64,000 nt of DNA from JBBBNV01 sp037137075 (GTDB lineage: Bacteria > Bacillota > Bacilli > Paenibacillales > NBRC-103111). Below the pieces are notes generated by a model. It had not been told where the DNA came from, searched no databases, and saw nothing but the letters and a program-made list of their open reading frames with translations. Shown here one piece after another: positions 52,638-61,868 of the stretch. The position numbers were made by a program, and so were the translations under genes. How positions within the stretch are numbered: the first letter of the stretch is position 1; each line of letters begins with the position of its first letter. The stretch is taken from assembly GCF_037137075.1 (NCBI RefSeq), contig NZ_JBBBNV010000013.1, positions 62,001 to 126,000 on the forward strand, in the 5' to 3' direction.

Positions 52638-52781
52638 TTACGTACCGGGGACAATCATTTTATGTGCGGCCCTTCTTTTATGCGCCAGCTGCAATTCACT
52701 CGGACTCATCTCGGACAGAGCGGGAGCGGGATCATGCAGCCGGCAGGCCAATAAACTTGCAATACAAAGAAGCGGAGTCAT
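52638..52781 (-). CDS. Possible small hypothetical ORF (47 residues)
   Basis: Frame on the minus strand starting MTPLLCIASLLACRLHDPAP, with a hydrophobic N terminus followed by a charged, amphipathic-looking tail (MSPSELQLAHKRRAAHK). It stops at TAA 20 bases before a good terminator. No clear ribosome binding site precedes the ATG. Reported because the composition is protein-like and a terminator follows. Confidence 0.3.
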   Translation of the reverse strand: MTPLLCIASLLACRLHDPAPALSEMSPSELQLAHKRRAAHKMIVPGT

Positions 52782-53045
52782 AGATGGAGGCAGTAACAAC
52801 CCTAAGCTTACAGACCGTCTTGTAAGCTCAATCTCGGCTTGCGATGAAAGCTGGACCGGACAGCAGCCGCCATCTCCCCATCGCAGGCCCCTTAGTATTT
52901 ATCGGTCTTTTTTCAGAAATACGAGGGATCATCAAACGCCGCCCGCAGCCGCTCAAGCTGTACTTATTGTAACAGCAGCTTCTCTCAAAAATCTCTCAAG
53001 CGCGTTCGGTGTACCACGAAGCAGTGAAAAACACAAAAATACAAA

Positions 53046-53084
53046 AAGCCGCCTCCCCCGGGTATCCCGGGCTTGGCAGCTTCG
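53046..53084 (-). terminator. Intrinsic terminator of the stalk-domain gene
   Basis: On the minus strand GCTGCC pairs with GGCGGC and an inner CCCGGG/CCCGGG helix forms, followed by TTTTTG. Confidence 0.7.
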
Positions 53085-53092
53085 CCATTTCA

Positions 53093-53569
53093 TTATTCGG
53101 GAACATCTTCAATAATATAAGAGAGCAGAAAAGAAAACGCTTGGTCCGCGTGCTCTGTCTTATTGAGGACCAGCCCTGACCGCTGATGGATTAAAATCCG
53201 TTCCTTTCCCCGTTCGAGCAGCAAGCCTGATGGCCCGGGTCCGACATACTCCCCCTGAACCGTCACATCTTCCGGCAGGATGACATTGCGGTTCATGAGG
53301 CAAATCTCCCGGCTTTGGATATACGGCTGGATGTTGTCCCCGCATTGGATCGTAATGGTCCGGTAGTTTTCGTCCCAAACCACCTTCTTCTCCAGCAGCT
53401 CCGCCACCGCTCGAACAGGCACAAACACCGTGCCGTTATAAATGAAGGGCTTCTCAGGAAACTCCTGCAGCTTCCCGTTCATTTCAATGCCCCGCAGCGT
53501 ATAGAACACCTCGATAAAGGCTCCCGAAGAGCCTGCCGCCACCCCGGAACCAAAAAGAGCTATCTTCAC
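53093..53569 (-). CDS. Protein with copper-amine-oxidase-like stalk domain
   Basis: 158 residues. A short hydrophobic start (MKIALFGSGVAAGSSGAFIE) is followed by a stalk-domain unit: GTVFVPVRAVAELLEKKVVWDENYRTITIQ-like sequence, of which key parts are VFVPVRAVAELLEK and RTITIQ. The remainder (about 85-158) is beta-rich with no recognised fold. Similar domains occur on many secreted Paenibacillus proteins. The role is unknown, possibly wall binding. Confidence 0.7.
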   Translation of the reverse strand: MKIALFGSGVAAGSSGAFIEVFYTLRGIEMNGKLQEFPEKPFIYNGTVFVPVRAVAELLEKKVVWDENYRTITIQCGDNIQPYIQSREICLMNRNVILPEDVTVQGEYVGPGPSGLLLERGKERILIHQRSGLVLNKTEHADQAFSFLLSYIIEDVPE

Positions 53570-53724
53570 CTTCCTGATAGAGGTTCGGTTTTAAGACGTT
53601 TTGTACCCTATTGTTGTGTATCGGATGAAAAAGCTGGACATATTGCCGTAAGGGAGCTGTCCGGCTGGTCCGGGACACGCCCGCTGCCGTTTGCCGAGAA
53701 CATTTGGGAACAGCTGCAGCCGCA

Positions 53725-54246
53725 TTATAATTTCCACGCACGGTATATCCGGCTTGTAATCCAGCCCGCTTTGATCACCAGCAGAAAACTGAGCACCATA
53801 CGCCCGCCGGCAAATAAGGCATCGAGAGCAATGCCAATCAGCTCCCGGTTGGAGGCGGAAAAGCCAAGCCCATATCCAATCCAATCACGGCCAACCCAAA
53901 ATAACGTGTTAACCGCATATACCAGCGAGCAAAGTCCGAGGAGTGCGATGCCTGTACGCAGCAAATCTTGCCCCTTGATCTGCCAGGAAGCGTCGGCCTC
54001 CTTCGGCGCAATGCGCTTGGCAATCCGGTCTGTGTACACCCAGATCAGAAGCCCGGCCGCGGTAAAAATAAGAAAGGGCCCGATTGACGTCAGAACCGTC
54101 CTGCAGAGCGAATTCCAATAAAATCCCCCGTACTGGGCGGAATAGGAGAATAGCTCCAGCAGACGGCCCGCCTTGTCCAGGGCTTGAATGGCCAGATACA
54201 CAGATATCGCCTTCATCCCCAAGTAAGCCAGTTGATACGTATTCAT
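53725..54246 (-). CDS. Four-helix membrane protein of unknown function
   Basis: 173 residues with about four hydrophobic segments (MKAISVYLAIQAL, TSIGPFLIFTAAGLLIWVY, LLRTGIALLGLCSLVYAV, AGGRMVLSFLLVI). No family recognised. ATG 54246 is chosen because AGGAA lies upstream; the open frame continues 87 codons further but with non-protein-like composition. Confidence 0.65.
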   Translation of the reverse strand: MNTYQLAYLGMKAISVYLAIQALDKAGRLLELFSYSAQYGGFYWNSLCRTVLTSIGPFLIFTAAGLLIWVYTDRIAKRIAPKEADASWQIKGQDLLRTGIALLGLCSLVYAVNTLFWVGRDWIGYGLGFSASNRELIGIALDALFAGGRMVLSFLLVIKAGWITSRIYRAWKL

Positions 54247-54657
54247 TTGGTTCCTGACCCCCGATACGACTGATGCCGCAGCTTCTTCACAGCATAACAG
54301 CCTTGCCGCCCATTTCCGAGAAGCGGCGTGTGTGCGAAAACGACCGTTTAATGCTGTTCGAACGCGGCGATGAGTAAAATCATGGTATAAATCACGGCCC
54401 ATCGCGATGGATAAGCCGTCTCCTGAACCGGCCCCAGCTGCAAGAAAATTGAATCGGGCGACCGGTACAACTACTATAGTTTGACATATATTGGGCCTCA
54501 CGTGCAATGTTCCCGTACATCAAAGCAAAAAAGCTTCCCAACCCGTGACTATGGTTGAGGAAGCCTCTTTGGCTTTGTTTGAGTATGCAGGAGCGCCGGT
54601 ACCTTTATACGCTTCCTATGTATTCCGATATGTACTGGCTTCTGCGTTACTTTCCTT
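54247..54657. other. Intergenic region with chemoreceptor terminator
   Basis: 411 bases; only the hairpin at 54527-54568 was recognised, no gene. Confidence 0.45.
54527..54568 (-). terminator. Intrinsic terminator of the chemoreceptor gene
   Basis: AGGCTTCC-type arms: AGCTTCCCAACC pairs with GGTTGAGGAAGCCT (one bulge), followed on the minus strand by TTTTTTG. Confidence 0.65.
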
Positions 54658-56358
54658 CTACAGCTTGAAGGCTCCGATCACCGACCGCAAATCCTCGGAC
54701 ATCTTGGACAGTGTCGCGGCGGATGCGGAAATTTCCTGCATGGATGCCAGCTGCTCCTCCACGGATGTTGACACATTCTGCATGCCTGCCGAGGCGCTTC
54801 TTGCCGTAGCCGAGACGGTATTCATGGAATGCGCCATCTGTTCGGTGCTGGCCCCCATTTGCTGCGAAGCCGCAGACACCTCCTGGATTTGGGCCACTAC
54901 TTCGCCAACAGACTCCCGTATACGCCCAAAGGCCTCTCCCGCCTGATGGACCGAACGGATGCCTTCGGCCACCTCCTTCGTTCCGGCCCTCATCAGCTGT
55001 ACCGTTTGAGTCGTCTCCGCCTGAATTGCGGCGATCAGCTGCGCGATTTGCTCCGCCGATTGCGAGGACTGCTCCGCCAGCTTGCGCACCTCCGTCGCGA
55101 CAACGACGAATCCGGCGCCATGCTCGCCGACCCTAGCGGCTTCGATGGAGGCGTTCAAGGCAAGCAGCTTCGTTTGGGAAGCAATGCCTGTAATGACATC
55201 GACAATTTGCCCGATGCCCCTGGAGCGTTCGCCAAGCCCCTGTACAGCCTGGGCGAGTCCGTTCACCGTCTCATTCATGGCATTCATCTGCCGCACGGTC
55301 GCCTGAATCGTATCATTGCCTTCCGCCGCTGCTGTGGACGCATGGCTGACAGCAAGCGCGACACTTTCCACATTAGAAGCAATCTGCTGGCCGCCGATGG
55401 ATATTTGATTCAGCGCGATGGCATTGTCGGTCATGGTCCGGGCTTGCAGCTCGGCCCCGGAGGCCACCTGCTCGATCGTCATCGCAATCTGTTCCGACGC
55501 GCGGCTCACCTGCTCCGTCCCCGCTGTCAATTCCTCCGCCGAAGCCGCAACATGCTCCGCGCTTGCATCGACCTGACGAATAAGACTGCGAAGACGTTGG
55601 GTCATTTCATTAAAGGAGGCCGCCAAGCTGCCAATCTCATCCTTATTGCCAATCTGAATTTCCTTCACCGTTAAATCCCCGCCTGCAATTTGCCTGGCCG
55701 CCTTGTCCATCAGCGCGATCGGCCGGGAAATAATTCGGGCAATAATAAAAGCGACGGACAGTGCAATGACAGCCGCAGCCACCGTAATGCGATTGATAAA
55801 GCTTTTACCCGATTCGTACAGCTGCATCGTGATGTCCATTGCCGTTCCCATGTGTATTCCGCTTGCTTCATGCAGGCCGTTCAATATTTCCAGGGCACTG
55901 GCCGTTGGCGCTTGAACCTTCTGAGCAATCGTGCTGATGCTTTTCAAATCTGCGTTCTGATCCACCGCCAGAAGCTGATCCGTCCCGGCAGCCAGCTGGC
56001 CTTCCAGCTCCAGCAGTTGGGCGTACTGCTGCTGCTCTTCCTCTTCGGTAATGAGCTCGGCGAATTGCTCCTGTTTTGCTTTCAATTCCTCAATAGCTGT
56101 ATTAATTGCCGTTTCAATCGTTTCCTTCTCCTGCACATTGGATGTCACGGCCGCCTTGAGTGCAAGGCGTTCGATATTAATCAGGCCGGCTTTGATATCA
56201 CCGAGCAGCATCGCCCGCGGCATCCATACGGTCTGTACCTTTTGGGCCTGCTCCCCCATCTCCGTCATCTTGTAGACAGAAACCACACCCATCGCCACCA
56301 GCATAATCAATACGGATACAAACCCCGCACTCAGCTTTTTCCCAATCGTCAACCTCAT
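54658..56358 (-). CDS. Methyl-accepting chemotaxis protein with four-helix-bundle sensor
   Basis: 566 residues. Helix at about 12-32, extracellular four-helix-bundle sensor (about 33-187, Glu/Gln rich), second helix at about 190-212, HAMP linker (about 213-265, ISRPIALMDKAARQIAGGDL), and a long cytoplasmic signalling domain with the tip LLALNASIEAARVGEHGAGF that contacts CheA and CheW. It senses a small ligand for chemotaxis. ATG at 56358 with a weak site. No chemotaxis partner genes are nearby. Confidence 0.93.
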   Translation of the reverse strand: MRLTIGKKLSAGFVSVLIMLVAMGVVSVYKMTEMGEQAQKVQTVWMPRAMLLGDIKAGLINIERLALKAAVTSNVQEKETIETAINTAIEELKAKQEQFAELITEEEEQQQYAQLLELEGQLAAGTDQLLAVDQNADLKSISTIAQKVQAPTASALEILNGLHEASGIHMGTAMDITMQLYESGKSFINRITVAAAVIALSVAFIIARIISRPIALMDKAARQIAGGDLTVKEIQIGNKDEIGSLAASFNEMTQRLRSLIRQVDASAEHVAASAEELTAGTEQVSRASEQIAMTIEQVASGAELQARTMTDNAIALNQISIGGQQIASNVESVALAVSHASTAAAEGNDTIQATVRQMNAMNETVNGLAQAVQGLGERSRGIGQIVDVITGIASQTKLLALNASIEAARVGEHGAGFVVVATEVRKLAEQSSQSAEQIAQLIAAIQAETTQTVQLMRAGTKEVAEGIRSVHQAGEAFGRIRESVGEVVAQIQEVSAASQQMGASTEQMAHSMNTVSATARSASAGMQNVSTSVEEQLASMQEISASAATLSKMSEDLRSVIGAFKL

Positions 56359-56645
56359 TATACCGCCCCCATTCTACTCGAATTATTCCCTCATCTAAGC
56401 CAAGCCCGGCTGACCGGGAGTCCCTCCTGGAATGTCGATATTTACCTCTTGACTTGTTCTATGAAGCTCATTTTACTGAACAAAGCTGAAATTCATGTGA
56501 ATGCATGCTGAATAGAACCTTATTATACGCTGAAAAATTCCTGAAAAAAAGGAGGTCCGGCAGCGTAGGACCGCGTTCTGCACAAAAATCCCGGCCATCT
56601 CAAAGGATAACCGGGGTTGAAGCTGATATATTCAATTGCCTACAA

Positions 56646-58133
56646 TCAAGGCAGATTGCTGGTACCCATCAGGTAACGGTCCACTTCACGCGCAGCCTCG
56701 CGGCCTTCATTGATGGCCCATACCACCAGGCTTTGTCCGCGGCGGTTATCGCCCGCTGCAAAAATACCCGGAACATTCGTTGCATATTTGCCGTATTCGG
56801 CTTTGACGTTAGAGCGTTTATCCGTCTCGACGCCAAGCTGCTGCAGCAAGCCCTGCTCCGGACCAGTAAAGCCGATAGCGACAAATACAGCATCCGCTTT
56901 CCATACCCGCTCGCTGCCCTCAATCGGCTGACGGACAATCGAGCCATTCTCGTCGCGTACCCACTGCATGTCAATGGTATGCAGCTCTTTGACGTTGCCG
57001 TTCTCATCACCAACGAACTTCTTCGTCAGGCAGGCAAACTGGCGCGGATCGTTGCCGTACAGCGCTTTTGCTTCTTCTTGAGCGTAGTCAAGCTGGTATA
57101 CCTTCGGGAACTCCGGCCATGGATTGTCGTTCCACTCCCGCGCATCCGGACCTTTCGGGTGCGTATGGAACTGCGTGACACTGTTGCAGCTTTGGCGGAG
57201 GGCCGTTGCTACGCAGTCCGTCCCCGTGTCGCCACCGCCGACGACGATTACATCTTTGCCTGCGGTGTCAATGAAATTGCCGTCTGCAAAGTTGGAATCG
57301 AGCTGGCTTTTGATCGTGCCAGTCAAGTAATCCATTGCAAAATGGATGCCCTTGAGGTCGCTTCCCGGAATCCCTACTTCGCGCGGGCGAGTCGATCCCG
57401 TGCACAGCACGACGGCATCGAATTCTTTCAGCAGGCGCTCGGATTCGTAATTTTTCCCGATCTCGGTGTTGGTTACGAAGGTAATGCCTTCCTGCTCCAT
57501 CAGCTTCACGCGGCGCTCCACCACGTTCTTCTCCAGCTTCATGGAAGGAATCCCATATGTCAGCAAGCCGCCGATCCGGTCTGCGCGCTCGAACACAGTA
57601 ACCAGATGGCCCGCTTTGTTCAATTGAGCCGCTGCTGCCATACCGGCCGGACCGGAGCCGATAACGGCTACCTTCTTGCCGGTTCGATGCTTCGGCGCTT
57701 CCGGAACAATCCAGCCTTCTTCAAAGCCTTTATCGACGATAGCCTGCTCGATTGTTTTAATCGCCACCGGCTCGTCGCTAATCCCTACCGTACAGGCTCC
57801 TTCACAAGGCGCAGGACAAATACGGCCCGTGAACTCAGGGAAATTGTTTGTCTTGAGCAAGCGCTGCAGCGCTTCCTTCCAAAGGCCGCGATACACCAGA
57901 TCGTTCCATTCCGGAATCAGGTTGTGAATCGGACAGCCGGAAGTGGAGCCGCTCAGCATTACACCTGAATTACAATAAGGAATTCCGCAATCCATGCAGC
58001 GGGAGCCTTGTGTTTTCAATTGTTCTTCCGTTAAGTGAAGGTGGAACTCCTTCCAGTCCTTGATCCGTTCGAGCGGATGACGGTCTGTCGGCAGTTGACG
58101 CTTAAATTCCATAAACCCTGTAGTGCTACCCAT
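56646..58133 (-). CDS. gltD: Glutamate synthase small subunit
   Basis: 495 residues. N-terminal Fe-S binding part (about 30-130: CMDCGIPYC, CPAPCEGACTV), then two dinucleotide-binding folds: FAD site VAVIGSGPAGMAAAAQL (about 147-163) and NADPH site VIVVGGGDTGTDCVATAL (about 285-302), and the end motif GIFAAGDNRRGQSLVVWAI. It delivers electrons from NADPH to the large GltB subunit, which is not in this window. ATG 58133 has GGAGG upstream; the frame is open further but the family starts here. Confidence 0.95.
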   Translation of the reverse strand: MGSTTGFMEFKRQLPTDRHPLERIKDWKEFHLHLTEEQLKTQGSRCMDCGIPYCNSGVMLSGSTSGCPIHNLIPEWNDLVYRGLWKEALQRLLKTNNFPEFTGRICPAPCEGACTVGISDEPVAIKTIEQAIVDKGFEEGWIVPEAPKHRTGKKVAVIGSGPAGMAAAAQLNKAGHLVTVFERADRIGGLLTYGIPSMKLEKNVVERRVKLMEQEGITFVTNTEIGKNYESERLLKEFDAVVLCTGSTRPREVGIPGSDLKGIHFAMDYLTGTIKSQLDSNFADGNFIDTAGKDVIVVGGGDTGTDCVATALRQSCNSVTQFHTHPKGPDAREWNDNPWPEFPKVYQLDYAQEEAKALYGNDPRQFACLTKKFVGDENGNVKELHTIDMQWVRDENGSIVRQPIEGSERVWKADAVFVAIGFTGPEQGLLQQLGVETDKRSNVKAEYGKYATNVPGIFAAGDNRRGQSLVVWAINEGREAAREVDRYLMGTSNLP

Positions 58134-58392
58134 GAGATTTCCTCCACATTTAACAAATTTAACATCATCCGTTAATACAATTTCGATGTCGAATGGCACC
58201 CTTGTATCTATCGATATAATTAATCATAATAGCATGTGCCATTCCACCAATAAAATGGACTTATCGAATGTTTATTTGCATTTTTATACATGTTTGACTT
58301 TACAGAAAATTGCCTGAGATTATATAGTACTTATAGTTTATCTTATTCCTATATGGATGATCATTGGTCATTATCTGGAAAGCAGGCAGGAT

Positions 58393-59676
58393 ATGATTTT
58401 GTTATCTGCGGTTTTATTTATTTGTACGCTGTCCCTTGTTATTTGGCGACCGAAAGGACTCGGAATCGGCTGGTTTGCCGCCGGAGGCGCGCTTGCTGCG
58501 CTTGGCTGCGGCGTGGTGTCCCTGCAGGATGTCGGCACGGTCACCGGCATGGTGTGGAACGCGACTCTCGCTTTTATCGCGGCGGTCATAATTTCGCTGC
58601 TGCTCGATGAGATCGGCTTTTTCGAATGGGCGGCGCTGCACATGGCCCGTCTCGCCGGAGGCAGCGGGAAACGGCTGTTTCTCTGGTCCATTGCCCTCGG
58701 CGCTGTCGTCAGCGCGCTATTCAACAACGACGGGGCAGCGCTCATCCTCACCCCGATTGTGCTTGCTCAGGTACGGGCCTTGCATTTTTCGGATCGGGCG
58801 GTGCTTGCTTATGTCATCGCCAGCGGATTTATTGCCGATACCGCGTCAATCCCGTTCATTATCAGCAACCTCGTCAATATTGTAACCGCCGATTTCTTCG
58901 GCATCGGATTCGGGGAATATGCGGCGCGCATGCTGGTGCCCTATTTGTTCTCGCTGGCCGCCAGCATGGGGATGCTTTATGTGCTGTACCGCAAGGCTGT
59001 GCGCGGCGGTTACGATGTGAGCCGGCTCAAAAAACCGGCGGAAGCCATTAAGCATCCCGGGCTTTTTCAGCTGGCGTGGGGCATTCTGCTGCTGCTTGTG
59101 CTCGGGTACGCCCTGGGCGAATGGCTGGACATGCCGGTCAGTCTGATTGCGGGCTGCGCCGCCCTGCTGTTCCTGACCGCCGCATACCGCAGCAAAGCTA
59201 TCGATGCCGGCAAGGCTGTCCGGGAGGCGCCCTGGACCATCATTATTTTCTCCATTGGTATGTATGTCGTCGTCTACGGGCTGCGCAACGCCGGCTTGAC
59301 GGAGCTGCTCGGCGGCTGGATTCAAGCCTTGGCCGCGCACGGCCTGCCCGCCGCCGTCTTCGGCATGGGCCTGCTGTCGGCGCTGCTGTCGTCCGTCATG
59401 AACAATCTGCCCTCCGTTCTCATCGGAGCCCTTGCCATTGACAGCACCGGGCTAAACGGCAGCCTGCGGGAGGCGCTTATCTACGCCCATGTCATCGGCT
59501 GCGACCTCGGCCCGAAGATGACGCCTATCGGCTCCCTGGCGACCCTCATCTGGCTGCACGTGCTTTCCCGCAAAGGGGTCCGCATCACCTGGGGCGCTTA
59601 CTGCAGGGCCGGTATACTGCTAACGGTGCCAACCCTGCTCGTTACGCTGCTCGGACTGTGGCTCACCCTGCTCTGA
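58393..59676 (+). CDS. ArsB-type arsenite (or related) efflux membrane protein
   Basis: 427 residues with about eleven to twelve membrane helices. Family motifs: LSLQDVGTVTGMVWNATLAF-like VSLQDVGTVTGMVW, ALFNNDGAALILTPIVLAQV (the conserved Asn-Asn-Asp-Gly substrate region) and VMNNLPSVLIGALAI with GCDLGPKMTPIGSLATLIWL. The ArsB/NhaD superfamily exports arsenite or antimonite; no arsR or arsC is adjacent, so substrate is inferred from family only. ATG 58393 is preceded by GCAGGAT; an earlier in-frame ATG at 58357 is possible. Confidence 0.88.
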   Translation: MILLSAVLFICTLSLVIWRPKGLGIGWFAAGGALAALGCGVVSLQDVGTVTGMVWNATLAFIAAVIISLLLDEIGFFEWAALHMARLAGGSGKRLFLWSIALGAVVSALFNNDGAALILTPIVLAQVRALHFSDRAVLAYVIASGFIADTASIPFIISNLVNIVTADFFGIGFGEYAARMLVPYLFSLAASMGMLYVLYRKAVRGGYDVSRLKKPAEAIKHPGLFQLAWGILLLLVLGYALGEWLDMPVSLIAGCAALLFLTAAYRSKAIDAGKAVREAPWTIIIFSIGMYVVVYGLRNAGLTELLGGWIQALAAHGLPAAVFGMGLLSALLSSVMNNLPSVLIGALAIDSTGLNGSLREALIYAHVIGCDLGPKMTPIGSLATLIWLHVLSRKGVRITWGAYCRAGILLTVPTLLVTLLGLWLTLL

Positions 59677-60149
59677 CCGGCACATCCGGCCCCGCTTTGA
59701 AGCGGCCCGGCTTTTCCCGCTTCTACAGGGAAGCATTACGATCGCCGTTGGAAGCATTCGCTTGGCATTAGCCAGGGCAGCCGGGCGGCAATGAAGCCGT
59801 GTTCAGGCGCCGCCTTTCGAGGGGGCTTTTTTTCAGAGGATGGATGATAACGGATTAATAAAAAAAGGGCGGCTGGTAGAGGCCGATCGAGCCGGCACAC
59901 CGTCCCGCCGTTACTGGAGCACCGTTCGCCAGCATTCCGAGCGCTGGATGCCGCGGCCATTTTTTCACAGCCTATGACACAAGCTATATTCAGTCCTTTT
60001 GAATAAATATGCAGAACCATCAGCTTTACTGGATACACGTCGTGTATGTGTGGCTGCTCAGGCTTGGCAAGTAGCGACATCCTAACGCTCATGCCGCTTT
60101 CCCATTGTACAAAGCTTCGATTTCAGTTATTTCATTTCCTTAACGGCTT
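59677..60149. other. Intergenic region, no gene recognised
   Basis: 473 bases between convergent genes. A weak hairpin with T-run at 59809-59833 is the only feature seen. Confidence 0.45.
59809..59833 (+). terminator. Possible intrinsic terminator of the efflux gene
   Basis: GCCGCC and GGGGGC pair with one mismatch around TTTCGA, followed by seven T, about 130 bases after the stop. Confidence 0.4.
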
Positions 60150-60467
60150 CTACGTCCATCCCCGCACTTCCCGAGACTTGCGCAATCGCGGGACAACGCT
60201 CGGCGGCTGCTTGCGAATCCATTTCAAATACCTGGCCACCGCAGGGTTCGCCTTCAGCAGCTCGAGGGTGTACAGCCCGGCAACCAGCTGATCATTGGTA
60301 AACAACGCATGAATTTGCTTATGGCATGCAACGCACAGCCTCGCGGTCGGGGCCTGTGCGCCTCCTTTTTCCCGGGGGACCAGATGGTGCTCCGTCGTTG
60401 TGACCGAATCCCTTCCGCACAGCTCGCAGATGCCGAGTTGCTCTCCACGCAACAACACCCACCCCAT
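60150..60467 (-). CDS. HNH nuclease family protein (YisB-like)
   Basis: 105 residues. Zinc Cys pair CELCG, catalytic His region TTEHHLVPREKGG, and CVACHKQIHALF completing the HNH/beta-beta-alpha-metal fold. The C terminus is basic (WIRKQPPSVVPRLRK) and may bind DNA. No ribosome binding site is clear for the ATG at 60467, so the start is uncertain. It is not flanked by phage or restriction genes, and resembles the small housekeeping HNH proteins of Bacilli. Confidence 0.82.
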   Translation of the reverse strand: MGWVLLRGEQLGICELCGRDSVTTTEHHLVPREKGGAQAPTARLCVACHKQIHALFTNDQLVAGLYTLELLKANPAVARYLKWIRKQPPSVVPRLRKSREVRGWT

Positions 60468-60600
60468 TTCTGTATTGATTTCCCAGAAAACGCTTTAATT
60501 CCATTTCTCCGCAGGTCAAACTTTGATACAATAAAAGCATCATTCCGAGCGGCCGGACAGCGCTCCCAAAATCCCTCATCACGTCTGGAGGAATCCTGAA

Positions 60601-61557
60601 ATGAACATCCTGGTTACCGGGGGGGCCGGTTTTATTTGTTCCCATATCGTTGACCGTTTAATCGGGGAAGGCCATCGCGTAGCCGTCGTCGATAATTTGT
60701 CAACCGGAAACCGCGCGTTCCTGCATCCGCAGGCTTTATTTTGGCATATGGACATACTGGACACACATTTAACCGAGCTGTTTGCTGCGTTCCAGCCGGA
60801 GATCGTCATCCATCATGCGGCCCAAATCGATGTGCAGACCTCGCTGCAGCGACCGCTATGGGATGCACAGGTGAACATTCTTGGCTCTCTTTCGCTATTC
60901 GAGCTCTGCCGCAAGCATGGCGTACGAAAGATTGTATATGCATCCTCCGCCGCCGTATACGGCATGTCGGAACAGCTGCTGCTGAGTGAGGCGCACTCCG
61001 TTCAGCCTCTTTCCTTCTATGGAATTTCCAAGCATACGCCGGAGCATTATTTGGAAGCGTTCTCGTCCTTGTATGGGCTGGACTATACCATCTTGCGTTA
61101 TGCGAATGTGTATGGGATTCGTCAGGATGCCAAAAGCGAGGGGGGCGTGGTGTCGATTTTTTTGGCCAGGCTGCTCCGCGGGCAGCCGCCGGTCATTTAT
61201 GGCGATGGGCGGAACACCCGGGATTTCATCTATGTGAAGGATGTGGTGAGCGCCAATATGGCTGCACTGGAGCGCGGCAGCCGCGGCATCTACAATGTAG
61301 GCTGCGGACAGCCGGTGAGCATTCTCTCGCTGCTGCGCACCATGTGCGAGCTGACAGGGAAGCCGTACAATCCGGTTCACGAGCCGGCACGGCCCGGCGA
61401 TATTATTCACTGCTGTCTGGATAACCGGGCCGCAGGACGCGACCTCCTGTGGGAGCCGGCCTACACCCTGGATGACGGGCTGCTGGAAACCTGGGGACAT
61501 TATACGAGCAGCGGCGGGAAGCAAACTAGCCCGGACAGCGGGACCCAAAACGATTAG
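60601..61557 (+). CDS. NAD-dependent sugar epimerase/dehydratase (UDP-glucose 4-epimerase-like)
   Basis: 318 residues, extended short-chain dehydrogenase. NAD-binding GGAGFICSHIVDRL (about 7-20), catalytic Ser region VYASSAAVYG, Tyr-x-x-x-Lys as FYGISK (about 140-145), and the substrate-side LRYANVYGIRQDAK. Most like GalE-type nucleotide-sugar epimerases; galactose versus other sugar cannot be told. TGGAGGA precedes the ATG. Followed by a very strong hairpin. Confidence 0.88.
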   Translation: MNILVTGGAGFICSHIVDRLIGEGHRVAVVDNLSTGNRAFLHPQALFWHMDILDTHLTELFAAFQPEIVIHHAAQIDVQTSLQRPLWDAQVNILGSLSLFELCRKHGVRKIVYASSAAVYGMSEQLLLSEAHSVQPLSFYGISKHTPEHYLEAFSSLYGLDYTILRYANVYGIRQDAKSEGGVVSIFLARLLRGQPPVIYGDGRNTRDFIYVKDVVSANMAALERGSRGIYNVGCGQPVSILSLLRTMCELTGKPYNPVHEPARPGDIIHCCLDNRAAGRDLLWEPAYTLDDGLLETWGHYTSSGGKQTSPDSGTQND

Positions 61558-61868
61558 GGAACGGCTGTGGCATGTGGTTGACGCCATCATGCCTTCTCCC
61601 CACCGCGGGACGGGAGCTGTGTGCAGGCGGGAAGCGCAGAGTTTACAGCTTCCGGCCGCCTGGTTCTTGTGAAAGGTTAGCCAATTCGAAACCACGCGCA
61701 GCTTCCGGCGCGCAGTATGGCCTCACATGACGGTGATCGCCACAGGATCAGCCAGCAACGGACCCGATTGACAGAACAAAGCGGCCGGTTTCGGCCGCTT
61801 TGTTCTGTCTGGCGCCGCGGTATGAAGAACCGCGAACGGGTTATCTTGTTGCACATGACCGTTATATT
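61558..61868. other. Intergenic stretch with perfect-palindrome terminator
   Basis: 311 bases between the convergent epimerase and MOSC genes; only the hairpin at 61771-61808 was recognised. Confidence 0.5.
61771..61808. terminator. Bidirectional terminator, 17-pair perfect stem
   Basis: ACAGAACAAAGCGGCCG (61771-61787) pairs perfectly with CGGCCGCTTTGTTCTGT (61792-61808) around a four-base GTTT loop. It lies between the convergent epimerase and MOSC genes and could end both transcripts, although the T-runs are short. Confidence 0.7.

Larger units (their letters stand above)
52458..53092. other. Intergenic region, 635 bases, with a possible small ORF and two terminators
   Basis: It holds a terminator at 52591-52618, a possible 47-codon minus-strand ORF at 52638-52781 and the terminator at 53046-53084. 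Between about 52782 and 53045 nothing recognised was seen; the minus strand has an open but unsupported frame upstream of the small ORF. Confidence 0.5.

Noticed and set aside
56505..57968. Plus-strand 487-codon frame opposite gltD
   Set aside because: Shadow frame; gltD carries all Fe-S, FAD and NADPH motifs on the minus strand.
61771..61808. Phage or integron attachment site
   Set aside because: No integrase, no flanking direct repeat and no tRNA; the terminator reading explains it.
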